Virus record (IMG/VR): IMGVR_UViG_3300021405_000277
Coordinates: 1 to 30,396 of that record
Source: a virus
Strand: one strand, 5' to 3'
DNA: 30,396 nucleotides
The position numbers and the translations under genes are program-made. This document shows positions 20,823-29,503 of the stretch, one piece after another (the first letter of the stretch is position 1; every line of letters starts with the position of its first letter). Below the pieces are notes generated by a model. It was given only the letters and a program-made list of their open reading frames with translations, was not told where the DNA came from and made no database searches.

Positions 20823-23800
20823 TATCCGGGTTGCTCCTTCCGTTCTCCGTACTTCGCGCCGTAGATGGCGTGCGACAACAGCTCGTCGCCTTCCGCCTGG
20901 TCCGGCCAGCTAATCAGGATCTGGCAGTGCGTGCATTTCGGGCATTCTCCGTCCTGGCTGGTAACGTAGCGATCGGAGTAAAGCGTCTCCGATGCGGAGA
21001 GGGTCGGCGGGTCCACGCTGGTGTAGTCCAGCATGTCAAATGAAATCGTGGCGGATTCCGCTATCTCGTCGTAGAGCATCCCCACCTGGGGCCGATCGCC
21101 GGTCAGAATCGAGTCCAGCTCGATGTGCGCGACCTCCGCGACTTCGCCGGTCTGACACAACACCACGTTGCCTAAAACTCCGTAGCAATTCCCCTCCCCA
21201 TAGGTCTTGCCGTTGTCCGTGAACACCGAAGTATCCCGCATCAGGATTTGCCCGGTCCCCTCGGCGTATGAGACTGTGCCGGTCTCGGGGACGGCGGGCG
21301 TTATCTCGGGTAGCAAGCTCTTGACCTGGTTTAGCAGGATGCGATTGCCGGAATAGCCAACAAGAATGAACGACTGCCCGTTGAGCGCGGGCACGGTGGT
21401 AAGCCCGTTGAGCGTGACCGTGATTAACGGGTCCACCAGCGGCGCATCGAGAGTAAGCGTGATCGTCGCCAGAGGATTGTCTGAGGGGTCACTGGCAAAG
21501 CCAATCAGGATTTGAATTTCCTGTATGTTTCGCGTGCCCGAATCGTTGGGGCCTACTAACAATTCCCATTGCCCGGTGGCTACTTCCACGCTCTGCACGG
21601 CGCTGGTGCCGCCTACGATCGCCGCGAACGGCGACCAGAGAAAACCCGTTTCAGGCGGCGCAACCGGCGAGTATCTAAACCAGCCCACCGCACCATCCGC
21701 AACATAGAGCGCGGTATCTCCCGATTTCTTCTCGTGCCAAGTGACATAGGTTGTCGCTGGATCGAAAAGCGTATCCTCAAAACCTCCGGTGCTCATCTGC
21801 GTAAACTGGTCCCCGATCGGGAAGCCATATTCGACGTAGCCAGCTCCGGGGTCCAGCTCTGCCCCCTTTTGATTATTTGTAAAAAGATAAAAAGTAGAAC
21901 CCACAACTTCTATAGCGTCATAATTTAAAACCCCTAAATTTTTCATGTAGACAACCGGGTAGAACGGCTCCGCAGCCGTGCCGTTGCCCAGGATGGCGTA
22001 CACGTTCGCGGTGCCGAAGACCAACAGCGCCGCATCGTTGGTCACCGATGAGACCAGGCGGGTTAATTTCTCGGAGAACTGCAACACGTTATTGCCGGGG
22101 AAAGCCGTTAGCCCGTTGCCTACAACCGTGTCCGGCCCGCCGCTCCAGATCACTTGCGAGCCGTTGCTAATCATCCAGACACGCTGCAAGTGATATTCCG
22201 GCGCGGTAGCGCCCACGGGCGGCGGGTTGTTCGCGCCTATGGCATTCAGGGGAGCTGAAATCAAAGGATTGAGCGCGGCGCTGGTCGGGTCGGTGTCTAC
22301 GAATGTCCAGCTGGTTGCACTGCCGGGGATCGGGTTGGGGATCGAGGCACGAAACACCATCACCGCGCCGCCCTGGTCGGTGCGCCAGATCCAAATTTGA
22401 TCGCATTGCGGATCTGCCGGACTGTTCCCTATGACGTTCACAGAGAAGCCGCCAGCTGGCCCCAGGATGCCGTTAGGGATAACCGCTGCCGGTGACGCGG
22501 TAGTTATGCTGCCGTCCACACAATGAAACGAGTAGGCGTATTGAAACCCGCCCGTGCAAAGCACTGAGCCAGGGCCTGCACACGTCCAGGTCAGATCCGC
22601 GTCGAATACAACCCCGCCTACTGTAGTGCTCCAGACTGGCTCCGTCGCGCCGCTGGTGCTGGGCACGCTCGACGGTGCGCCCACGGGTGCGCCGGTCGTG
22701 CATATCTGCAAATTGCCGTTGCTGTCGAGGATCGCGGTATCTAGAAACGTGTAGGTGTAGGGCGACCATGTTCCCAGATTCCCGCAGTTCGTCCAGAGGA
22801 TCGTGTTCCCGTCCTGCGTGACGCCCTGAAACTTCCCTGACCATGTTGGCTGCGTCGAGCCGGTGCGCCCAAGGTTGTTAACCCCGCTTACGACTTCTAT
22901 GTTTTCGTTGGCATCGAAAACGGGATACCACACTGACGGACTGCTCAAGGGTTGCCAGTAGGTAAGATTCGACGGCGTGTTGAGGATCGGCGCGGAGGTT
23001 GGGCCTGCCAACGACAAATTTTGCACCGCTGGCCCCTGACACATCCATGTCACCGTCCCGTCTGTTGTGCTTCTGCCGGTGTTTTGCCATGCTGGAGCGG
23101 TTGAGCCGCTGAGTCCTCCGTTGCTCGCCCTGCCGCCGCCAAATCCTGAGTCGGTTATCACTCCGGTTGCGGGACCGTAGTAGAGGAAATACGTGCCGTT
23201 CGTGAGCGGAGTTAGCCCGAATTGCGCCGGTAGGTTGGGGTCATAGGGCAACCGCTGCCCGTTCAACTGTGTGAAGCTCGTCATGCCCCCGAACTGCACA
23301 TTACCGCCTGGGGTCCATTGCGGCGAGGGGGTAGTCCAGATGACTAGCAAGACATAGTGCGGTGACAAGCCCCCGGTAGAAAGCACCTGCACGCTTTGCA
23401 CTTGTAGGCTGGCCGCCGCGTTGCTGATGACCTCTTGAATGTTGCCGCTGGGGTCAACTATGAAATCGCCGCCGTTGTACTGCGTGTTCGGCTGCCATGT
23501 CTTCGCGGCTTGCGTCCATTTCATTTGCTGTAGGTCGTTGGTCATTATCAGCTGCGTACCAACACCCAGAAAGCGCGTGCGGCCCGCGTTGGGCGGCTTG
23601 CCGAAAAGCGATGTACCGGCAGGGTGCCCCGCTGTCACGTCCCAGACTTGACTTAGGGAATCGCCCAGAATGACGACTTGCTGCACGTTGCTTTGAATAT
23701 ATTTAAAACTATAAAAACTAAAAATAGGAGGGTAGTAATTCGGGTTATAGACGATCAGCCCCGCCCGTCTCTGAAATGTGAGCTTGGCGGTAATCTCGCG

Positions 23801-23986
23801 ATTCAGCCCGTCGATCAGCGAATCAAAGCGCGAGGCCCCATAGAACTTGCCATACAGGTACGGCACGGCGGCGTCACGTAGCGGGCTGCGCTGCGTCCAC
23901 AGCCCGGTGATGTAGCGATCCATCGACAGCGGCGCGTACTGCGTCGGCTCATGGGCTACGCCCGCAGTTTCCAGAGGCCCAGACAT
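20822..23986 (-). CDS. Large tail nozzle-like protein with inserted adhesin-type repeats
   Basis: A 1054-residue protein. The N-terminus (LSMDRYITGLWTQRSPLRD) and the middle (SEKLTRLVSSVTNDAALLVFGTANVYAIL) fit beta-propeller-like tail-tube/nozzle proteins (T7 gp12 class). Between about 160 and 490 it carries at least three copies of a module of about 80-100 residues, with 'W-P-T-Y', a G-IQ or G-LQIC element, 'G-SG-T-P-W' and 'DG-V-W-C-GP' landmarks (AWQNTGRSTTDGTVTWMCQG, TWSGKFQGVTQDGNTILWTN, VWSTTVGGVVFDADLTWTC). These look like add-on carbohydrate-binding or spacing domains. The C-terminus has a CPKC pair. It is the largest virion gene except for the tailspike. Confidence 0.68.
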   Translation of the reverse strand: MSGPLETAGVAHEPTQYAPLSMDRYITGLWTQRSPLRDAAVPYLYGKFYGASRFDSLIDGLNREITAKLTFQRRAGLIVYNPNYYPPIFSFYSFKYIQSNVQQVVILGDSLSQVWDVTAGHPAGTSLFGKPPNAGRTRFLGVGTQLIMTNDLQQMKWTQAAKTWQPNTQYNGGDFIVDPSGNIQEVISNAAASLQVQSVQVLSTGGLSPHYVLLVIWTTPSPQWTPGGNVQFGGMTSFTQLNGQRLPYDPNLPAQFGLTPLTNGTYFLYYGPATGVITDSGFGGGRASNGGLSGSTAPAWQNTGRSTTDGTVTWMCQGPAVQNLSLAGPTSAPILNTPSNLTYWQPLSSPSVWYPVFDANENIEVVSGVNNLGRTGSTQPTWSGKFQGVTQDGNTILWTNCGNLGTWSPYTYTFLDTAILDSNGNLQICTTGAPVGAPSSVPSTSGATEPVWSTTVGGVVFDADLTWTCAGPGSVLCTGGFQYAYSFHCVDGSITTASPAAVIPNGILGPAGGFSVNVIGNSPADPQCDQIWIWRTDQGGAVMVFRASIPNPIPGSATSWTFVDTDPTSAALNPLISAPLNAIGANNPPPVGATAPEYHLQRVWMISNGSQVIWSGGPDTVVGNGLTAFPGNNVLQFSEKLTRLVSSVTNDAALLVFGTANVYAILGNGTAAEPFYPVVYMKNLGVLNYDAIEVVGSTFYLFTNNQKGAELDPGAGYVEYGFPIGDQFTQMSTGGFEDTLFDPATTYVTWHEKKSGDTALYVADGAVGWFRYSPVAPPETGFLWSPFAAIVGGTSAVQSVEVATGQWELLVGPNDSGTRNIQEIQILIGFASDPSDNPLATITLTLDAPLVDPLITVTLNGLTTVPALNGQSFILVGYSGNRILLNQVKSLLPEITPAVPETGTVSYAEGTGQILMRDTSVFTDNGKTYGEGNCYGVLGNVVLCQTGEVAEVAHIELDSILTGDRPQVGMLYDEIAESATISFDMLDYTSVDPPTLSASETLYSDRYVTSQDGECPKCTHCQILISWPDQAEGDELLSHAIYGAKYGERKEQPG

Positions 23987-24688
23987 TTAGGTGCCCCTTC
24001 CCGCTGTGCCCTGTTGGGTCGCGGCCTGCGAGCGCATAACCGTTCGCGTCATGTTCATCCAGTTGGACAGGAACAGATCTCGCGCCTGGTCATCGAGACC
24101 GTCTTGCAAGGAGAGAATGCGAGCCAAAAACCAGCGCTCGAAAACAGGGAAGCGCGAGTCATTCACCAGTAAACTTAAAAAAGCTAAAAACCCAAGATTG
24201 TAAACATGGGCGAAATAATCGGGGACCACATCCCACATCGAAGCCGGGGAGCTGATGAGACCAGGGCTGCGTTGATAGTCGCCCGCGACCGTGTACACCG
24301 CATCGGGCGTGTTCTTCACGCGAAAGGTTATCGTTCCCTGGTTGTCGTTGTACTGCGGCGCTATCAGTGTCGGGCGGCTTTGCGTCGAGTCTTTGCCCAG
24401 AGATATAGCCCCGTTGAGCGCGAAGTTTTTCCCGGTTGAATCGCTGATCCATTGCGTCTCGATGAATCCAAAATCGGGAATCGGAACGGGGTAATCGGTG
24501 AGGCCGGTCTGAGTAGGGAACTGGAAGCTACGGCGATTGAAGGGCCAGCGGAACGGCGGCGCGAGGATGGTTTGCAGCACCAGGTTGCCCGCGAAAATTC
24601 CCGGCTCCTGGCCGTTGACATAGATCGGCTGGTTTTTTAAATATGGCCGGACGAAGTTTGCCGAATTTTGTACAGTCAGCGTGACCAT
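23987..24688 (-). CDS. Structural protein between tail adaptor and nozzle
   Basis: A 233-residue protein, MVTLTVQNSANFVRPYLKNQ, beta-rich in the first two thirds (FNRRSFQFPTQTGLTDYPVPIPDFGFIETQWI). A helical C-terminus follows, containing HVYNLGFLAFLSLLVNDSRF and an Arg-rich end. Gene order (adaptor, this gene, nozzle, with stop and start abutting) suggests a head-tail or tail component. No named family recognised. Confidence 0.6.
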   Translation of the reverse strand: MVTLTVQNSANFVRPYLKNQPIYVNGQEPGIFAGNLVLQTILAPPFRWPFNRRSFQFPTQTGLTDYPVPIPDFGFIETQWISDSTGKNFALNGAISLGKDSTQSRPTLIAPQYNDNQGTITFRVKNTPDAVYTVAGDYQRSPGLISSPASMWDVVPDYFAHVYNLGFLAFLSLLVNDSRFPVFERWFLARILSLQDGLDDQARDLFLSNWMNMTRTVMRSQAATQQGTAGRGT

Positions 24689-24697
24689 GACGGCTAC

Positions 24698-25678
24698 CTA
24701 GTACGGCGTTGATGGGTCTCTTGGGTTCCTCATGCCTGGGTAAACCGCATCGACGGGATAGCTCGCCGGGACCAGGCCGTACATATTCAGCTCTTTATCT
24801 CCAGATTTTTTAATTTCTAAAAGGCTGGAAATCCATTCCTGATAATCCGGCTGGAAGCGCTGCCGGTCCTTGGGATCTGGCGAAGCATCGAGCGCATAAG
24901 CCCGATAGCCCTTGCGGAAGTTCCGCGCCTGGTCGTCGGGGATGGGATCAATCATCTGGTCAAACGTGGTGAAGGTCGGCGGCAGCATCTGATAGCGCGG
25001 GATAATCTCCCACACTGGCCCGGTCCCCCCTGGCAGCGGGTACACGCGAAAGCCCTTGGAGTTAGGCGAGCAAATAATCCAGCTCATCGTGCCATCAGGT
25101 ATGATCTGCCCTTCTGCTGGCGCTGGCCCTAGCGACGGCGGCGTTGCGCCGGTTGTGCCGAACGTCCACACGCTTAGAATTTGCCCCTCGAAGAGAATCC
25201 CCATCAGCGGGTTGAACTGCACGGGGTTGCTGCCCGTCACCAGCGGGTAGTAAGTCACATTCGCCCCTGGCCACGCGCCTAGCTTCATGTGTCCGTTAAA
25301 CATCCAGCAAACGTCTGTGATCGGCCCCTGACAGTAGCTGGTCGTTGGGATGTCTTTGCGTGCGGTGATCTGCTGTAGCGGCTTGGGATTCGACGTATTG
25401 TTGATGTCGATTCGATCGGCATTTTCCAGCCAGCCGATATTGTTGTTAAGCCCCGGCGAGGGGTAGTCCTGCTGCCAGGAGTTCGTCCAAAACGCATCGG
25501 CCAGCTGGCGATTCCACTTCCAATTGAAGCGCTCGGAGATTAGATCGCTCATCACATCGTTGCCGATGTCGAGCGCGAGCTGCGAGCCATAACCGGCAGG
25601 GTGATTAAGCGGAGACGGCACACCCTGCGCGGTTATGTGATCGATGACAGCCTGAAGCGAAATGGTAGAGTTTCCCAT
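24698..25678 (-). CDS. Tail adaptor-like protein (T7 gp11 class)
   Basis: A 326-residue protein. The helical start SLQAVIDHITAQG, then ALDIGNDVMSDLISERFNWKWNR and TNSWQQDYPSPGLNNNIGWLENA, resembles tail adaptor / tubular protein A of short-tailed phages. A beta insert (about 140-210) contains IPDGTMSWIICSP, related to the modules in the nozzle-like gene. The C-terminus has DDQARNFRKGYRAYALDASPDPKDRQRF. There is no ribosome site; the ATG is two bases after the previous stop, so translation is probably coupled. Confidence 0.65.
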   Translation of the reverse strand: MGNSTISLQAVIDHITAQGVPSPLNHPAGYGSQLALDIGNDVMSDLISERFNWKWNRQLADAFWTNSWQQDYPSPGLNNNIGWLENADRIDINNTSNPKPLQQITARKDIPTTSYCQGPITDVCWMFNGHMKLGAWPGANVTYYPLVTGSNPVQFNPLMGILFEGQILSVWTFGTTGATPPSLGPAPAEGQIIPDGTMSWIICSPNSKGFRVYPLPGGTGPVWEIIPRYQMLPPTFTTFDQMIDPIPDDQARNFRKGYRAYALDASPDPKDRQRFQPDYQEWISSLLEIKKSGDKELNMYGLVPASYPVDAVYPGMRNPRDPSTPY

Positions 25679-25680
25679 TT

Positions 25681-26247
25681 TTATTTTTTAGAAACTGTGG
25701 ATGCTACGACCGCCGCCTGGTCGGTTGCGAACGTTATCCCAATGCCCACACTCGCATTTGCGGGGTGCGGCTCAATGGTGCTGGCAGGCGTCCCGCGCTC
25801 TACAGCAAGATTGTTGGGATCGCTGCTGTTGGTAACCGTCATGTACTCAGAGTCGATCTGGAGGACCGTCCCCACGCCTACGCTCGTTTCTGGCGCGTTT
25901 TCGAGTGCAACGGTGGTGTCCGTCTCCCCGTCCATCGGCAGCGCCAAGATGCCCCACTCTCCCGGCTCCGATTGCGTGCCTGCGGGTGGCGGAGCTGGCG
26001 GCTCGGTTGGCCTGATGCCGTGCTGATCGAGGGTTGCCCAGATCGTGTCTATCTCGGTCTGCAATTCCTCAACAGTCGGCGGATCTGTTTCGGCGGCCTG
26101 CTGTGTGGGTGGTATGGCTTTGGGTGTGGCTTTGGCGGGTTTTTGTGGCGGCTGCGTCTGTTCTTCTTCGTAGTTGTTTGCCATCGCTCGGCTCCGTTTC
26201 TTCGCTGGTTTGGCCGCTTTGACGGCGGCTTTTTTCTTAGTAGGCAT
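25681..26247 (-). CDS. Head decoration/adaptor-like protein with basic N-terminus
   Basis: A 188-residue protein. A Lys/Ala-rich start (MPTKKKAAVKAAKPAKKRSR) resembles a DNA-binding tail. A Pro/Gln-rich linker and a short coiled coil (VEELQTEIDTIWATLDQHG) follow. The C-terminal domain contains VGTVLQIDSEYMTVTNSS and AVERGTPASTIEPHPANASV. That last pattern ('IDSE-M-V', then 'V-RG--GT--A-H--G--V') recurs in many phage structural proteins. AAGGGGG supports the ATG at 26247 rather than the longer frame. Likely virion-associated. Confidence 0.65.
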   Translation of the reverse strand: MPTKKKAAVKAAKPAKKRSRAMANNYEEEQTQPPQKPAKATPKAIPPTQQAAETDPPTVEELQTEIDTIWATLDQHGIRPTEPPAPPPAGTQSEPGEWGILALPMDGETDTTVALENAPETSVGVGTVLQIDSEYMTVTNSSDPNNLAVERGTPASTIEPHPANASVGIGITFATDQAAVVASTVSKK

Positions 26248-26257
26248 CGCGCCCCCT

Positions 26258-26800
26258 TCAGACTCGATCGGGAATGAACGGCACTCCATCGCGTTCAAAC
26301 GTGAACGATGGCCCCCGAATCTCATCAAGCCCAGATTCCTGGGACATTTCTAAAAACTTGTCATATATAAGTTTTAGTTTTGTATATTCCTCGGGGTGTG
26401 ACTTTCTCAGCGAGGGATGCGGGGTGAAGATTTTCATTCGGCAGCGCAGGCATTGCAGCAACCAGGTGTAACCGTCGAGCATCTGCGTGCGTACTATGCA
26501 CGGCTTGCCATCGCCCGCGTACACGTTCTGCGGCCTTCCGCCCTGGCGGTGGCGGCAGATCGACTGCGCCATTTCCATGTTGCGCCGCTCGGCGGCTACA
26601 TCGGCCTGGATCTGGCGATTGTGGGCCTCTACCGCTTCTTTGCGAGCCAGCCGCCGCGCATTGTCATCTTTAACCCGGTCTAAATCTAAAATCTTAGCTT
26701 GCAGATCTGTCGCGGCAATGAGCCGCTGCATCTCTTCCAGGCTCATGTGCTGAAACTCTTGCGGGATCGCGGGCAGCGCTTCTTTCGATGGTTTGGGCAT
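26258..26800 (-). CDS. Zinc-ribbon-containing hypothetical protein
   Basis: A 180-residue protein. The long helical N-terminal half (about 15-80) is rich in Glu, Gln and Arg. A zinc-ribbon-like centre has SICRHRQGG (Cys and His near 81-83) paired with CLRCR (about 117-121). The C-terminus ends ERDGVPFIPDRV. It sits directly downstream of the capsid gene, a position often held by head-completion or adaptor proteins. Function not established. Confidence 0.6.
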   Translation of the reverse strand: MPKPSKEALPAIPQEFQHMSLEEMQRLIAATDLQAKILDLDRVKDDNARRLARKEAVEAHNRQIQADVAAERRNMEMAQSICRHRQGGRPQNVYAGDGKPCIVRTQMLDGYTWLLQCLRCRMKIFTPHPSLRKSHPEEYTKLKLIYDKFLEMSQESGLDEIRGPSFTFERDGVPFIPDRV

Positions 26801-26982
26801 GAGGCATCCAACCTTTCGGAGTGAAACTCAAATTGAGGGGTGCGCGGGCTTATAGGTGAGAATCAATCCCCAAATTGCTGTACACCCGTATAAAACCCGC
26901 GCTCTCCAGCGCCGCATTCGCGTTAGGTGTGTCGGAGGGACGGCAACCCATTGGCACACCTACGCGGGCGGCAGGTTAAGAC
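26801..26982 (-). promoter_or_regulatory. Gap after the capsid gene with long-loop inverted repeat
   Basis: This 182-base gap is the largest in the late run. It carries TAGGTGTG (26924-26931) and CACACCTA (26955-26962), a perfect 8-bp inverted repeat with a 23-base loop, 21 bases past the capsid stop. A possible -10 TATAAG on the minus strand lies near 26848-26853, with no good -35. A hairpin after the most abundant protein, followed by a weak promoter, would help set capsid above downstream genes. Confidence 0.4.
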
Positions 26983-28149
26983 TTAGGTTGTCTGGGGTAC
27001 TGCATCCCAACAACGGGCGCGGCTCGTCGTATCTGGCGGCGGGCCGAAAGCGAGAATCGCGTTATAGGAAACGCCCCCACCGATAACACCCGGAGGGTCG
27101 GCCTGGTTGCCCATCTGGTATTCGCCCATCCACAGTTTCATGTTTTTGTAATTCCCATCGTCAACATCCGTGCGGTTCTCACGGTTGAGCTTGATGGTGA
27201 TGGCGGCGTCACGTCCGGCGCAGTAGGTGCGAATAGCCGTGTTGCCGGTAGCTTTCCAGTTGGGGGTCTGAGTGCAATTAGTGCTCGCCATCCAATGAAC
27301 ACCGAACAGCTCAATAATGCGGATGCTGTCGCCGTCCTCTGGGTCGGGCAGCTCAGACAACTTCATCTGTCCTTCTGCGGTGTGCTTCCAGATGTCCACG
27401 ATGCTGTTATTGGACGTGTCGAGCGCGACCATATCAGCAATGAAGAAGGGGTGAATCTTGCCGCCAAAGTAGCCGGTGTCCAGTTCGGCCACGTTCTGAC
27501 CGCGCAGGCTGAAAGGTGCCTGCTCGATCATCGCCTTTGTGAAGTTGGGCGATCCTACCGTAGCGTCCAGGTTGGCAGTCTTCGGATCTAAAATCCTTAA
27601 ATAATCGAAGATTGCCATTATCAAATCATCGACGGACAGGCCAAGGCGATACGCCATTTCACGGCGCAGCGCGATCATGTCATCGCTGATCGAGGTAACC
27701 AGGGCCTTGTCGCTGATGTTGAGGTAATCCGCCCACTGGCCAAGAACATAGTCTTGGAAATTGGCGGTGGTGGTGATGCCGGTTCCCACCGTGCCCTCGG
27801 CCTGTTCCTGAGTATTCGCGGGGAACACTGGCCACATGAAATTGCGGTAAATTTGACCAGACTTGGCAGGCATTGGCAGCCTGGTCGTCATCCGCATCAT
27901 CACCAGTTTCGCTTTTAGGTTTTCTAAAAAGTTTTTATTATAAAACGTTGAAAAGGCTGCCTGCGGCATATTGCCGGATTGCATCGAGGCTGGCGAGAAG
28001 CCATCGCAGAATGCAGCTCCGGGGTGTGCAGCACAGGACAGCGCATAGCGCGAGGTAACAACGATCGCAGAACCTAGCGCAACGATCAGTTGGAGGATTG
28101 GGAAAACAACCCAATCGACCAGCCAGCGGGTAAGCCTCTCTGTCGGCAT
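26983..28149 (-). CDS. Major capsid protein, N4-gp56 family
   Basis: A 388-residue protein from the ATG at 28149, with GGAG nine bases upstream. From about residue 61 it follows the N4-gp56 family of HK97-fold capsid proteins: QAAFSTFYNKNFLENLKAKL, then RLPMPAKSGQIYRNFMWPVF, then YVLGQWADYLNISDKAL. That core is about 330 residues, the usual family length. The first 60 residues are an extra segment with a hydrophobic helix (VVFPILQLIVALGSAIVV), not expected in this family. Start at an internal ATG (27984 or 27969) is possible but neither has a ribosome site. A GTG at 28170 is a longer option. It assembles the head together with the upstream scaffold-like protein. Confidence 0.88.
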   Translation of the reverse strand: MPTERLTRWLVDWVVFPILQLIVALGSAIVVTSRYALSCAAHPGAAFCDGFSPASMQSGNMPQAAFSTFYNKNFLENLKAKLVMMRMTTRLPMPAKSGQIYRNFMWPVFPANTQEQAEGTVGTGITTTANFQDYVLGQWADYLNISDKALVTSISDDMIALRREMAYRLGLSVDDLIMAIFDYLRILDPKTANLDATVGSPNFTKAMIEQAPFSLRGQNVAELDTGYFGGKIHPFFIADMVALDTSNNSIVDIWKHTAEGQMKLSELPDPEDGDSIRIIELFGVHWMASTNCTQTPNWKATGNTAIRTYCAGRDAAITIKLNRENRTDVDDGNYKNMKLWMGEYQMGNQADPPGVIGGGVSYNAILAFGPPPDTTSRARCWDAVPQTT

Positions 28150-28170
28150 GGCAGTGCTCCGGTCACGCAC

Positions 28171-28204
28171 TGCAAACTAAAAAACCGGGAGTTTTTAGTT
28201 TGCA
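28171..28204 (-). promoter_or_regulatory. Perfect 13-bp hairpin between scaffold and capsid genes
   Basis: TGCAAACTAAAAA (28171-28183) and TTTTTAGTTTGCA (28192-28204) are exact inverted repeats with an 8-base loop. They overlap the last codons of the scaffold-like gene and lie about 21 bases upstream of the capsid ATG. The stem is AT-rich and no T-tract follows it. Possible roles are an RNA processing site, a translational switch for capsid, or a binding site. Confidence 0.7.
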
Positions 28205-29085
28205 GGCGCAACAGTGAGCGCAGCGACAGCCACAGCAAAGCCAGGTTCCGTTTCAAGTTTTCTACGGTACTCGGCACTGCTCATCGCGTCGATCTGCGCT
28301 CGGGTGTACTTCGGCGTTTGTGATGCTGGAGCGGGCGCAGGGCTTGCGTGGTTCGCCCTGCGGTAGCTCGCAGCGCCTCTAGGCCGCCGTACAGTGACCG
28401 GAGTTTCCGCCGGGTGCGCGTCGGGTGATGTGGCGTCTGTGTCCTCTTCGGGCACGAACAGGCCCTGGTCGGACAGCTCGTTAAACACCGCGTCGAGAAT
28501 TTCGGAAGTGATATTTTCATATCCCCCCGCCCTAATGACTGCGGCATCGTTCATTAACTTGTAGTTGGTCGGATGCTTCGGGAAATCTGGCCGGTTGATC
28601 GACCAGGCCGTTTGTATGGCGGCAATACGCTTCACCGTTTCCTGATTGGCAAACGAGCTGAAGTCGAAGCCTGTATGACTTTCTATAAGTCTGGTAAGTG
28701 CGGCAGGGGCCTTGGCCGGGTTGGATAGATCGGCGGTGAGTGCCATCTGCTCACCCGCCGATAGCGGCGCTGGCTTCGGAGGGGTAGACGCGGCCCCTGT
28801 CGCTGGTCGGGCGGTTCCGCTGCCGTTAGGCTCGGAAGATCCACCAGGCCGGGTAGTGGTTAATTGTCCGCGTAGCTCAGAGATGGTGCGCTGGCCGTGC
28901 TCTACAGTCTTGGCCGCTTTGTCGAGAATTTCTTCCCGTGTTCGGCCCCAGACACGTAAAGGGTGCGTTCCATCTTCAGGATCGATTTCGAGGCAGAGTC
29001 GGCCCGATTGATCGGGCTTGCCATCATTCAGCCAAGTGCGTGCCATACCTTCGGGGGAACCTTTTCGAACAAATTTGGCATACAA
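28195..29085 (-). CDS. Scaffold-like head assembly protein
   Basis: A 296-residue protein directly upstream of the capsid gene. The N-terminal part (about 14-75, ARTWLNDGKPDQSGRLCLEI and TREEILDKAAKTVEHGQ) is folded and ends in a coiled-coil-like helix. An Ala/Pro/Ser/Thr-rich linker and helical segments around 140-210 follow, and the C-terminus is basic (PKYTRAQIDAMSSAEYRRKLE). A charged helical end, low complexity and position suit a scaffold. The given TTG start has no ribosome site; the ATG at 29046 (MARTWLNDG) is an equal alternative. I found no named family. Confidence 0.6.
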   Translation of the reverse strand: MYAKFVRKGSPEGMARTWLNDGKPDQSGRLCLEIDPEDGTHPLRVWGRTREEILDKAAKTVEHGQRTISELRGQLTTTRPGGSSEPNGSGTARPATGAASTPPKPAPLSAGEQMALTADLSNPAKAPAALTRLIESHTGFDFSSFANQETVKRIAAIQTAWSINRPDFPKHPTNYKLMNDAAVIRAGGYENITSEILDAVFNELSDQGLFVPEEDTDATSPDAHPAETPVTVRRPRGAASYRRANHASPAPAPASQTPKYTRAQIDAMSSAEYRRKLETEPGFAVAVAALTVAPAN

Positions 29086-29116
29086 CGCATTTGTTAAGAT
29101 CTGGCAATTTTTAAAA

Positions 29117-29503
29117 CTAAACTTCTATTTTTTTAATTTGTTCTTGCACCATGAGCTGTATATCTCGCATCACGGTTTTGAAGCATGAAACATAAGCCCA
29201 TTCGTTGACGATCTTTTCTTTGTTGCTCAGCGGATCTTGCGAGGACAGCAATGTAACACCTTTTTCACGATTCGCGATAGCCGAATTTAATAACCTCAAA
29301 AATATGCCGAATCCAGGCTCGTGGATGAGCCGCCGCAGCCAGGTGCGGTCTTCATCGGTGAGCGGTTCGCCGTTCGCTTTCGTTTCGCCCAGCGTAACCG
29401 TTTCCGGGTCGGCTTCCATCGCGGGGTCGCGGCCCTCCATGAGAGCCGCGTGCTCGTCACTCAGCGGTAGTCCCGTTAGATACCGTTCCAGTTGGTCTGC
29501 CAA
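29117..29503 (-). CDS. Hypothetical protein upstream of the scaffold gene
   Basis: A 128-residue acidic, helical protein, from a TTG at 29503 supported by GAGGGA six bases upstream. It begins MADQLERYLTGLPL and ends in a helix IQLMVQEQIKKIEV. It overlaps the preceding gene by 47 bases. The LTDEDRTWLRRLIHEPGFGIFLRLL segment is distinctive, but I cannot place it in a family. Head assembly is inferred from position only. Confidence 0.6.
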   Translation of the reverse strand: MADQLERYLTGLPLSDEHAALMEGRDPAMEADPETVTLGETKANGEPLTDEDRTWLRRLIHEPGFGIFLRLLNSAIANREKGVTLLSSQDPLSNKEKIVNEWAYVSCFKTVMRDIQLMVQEQIKKIEV

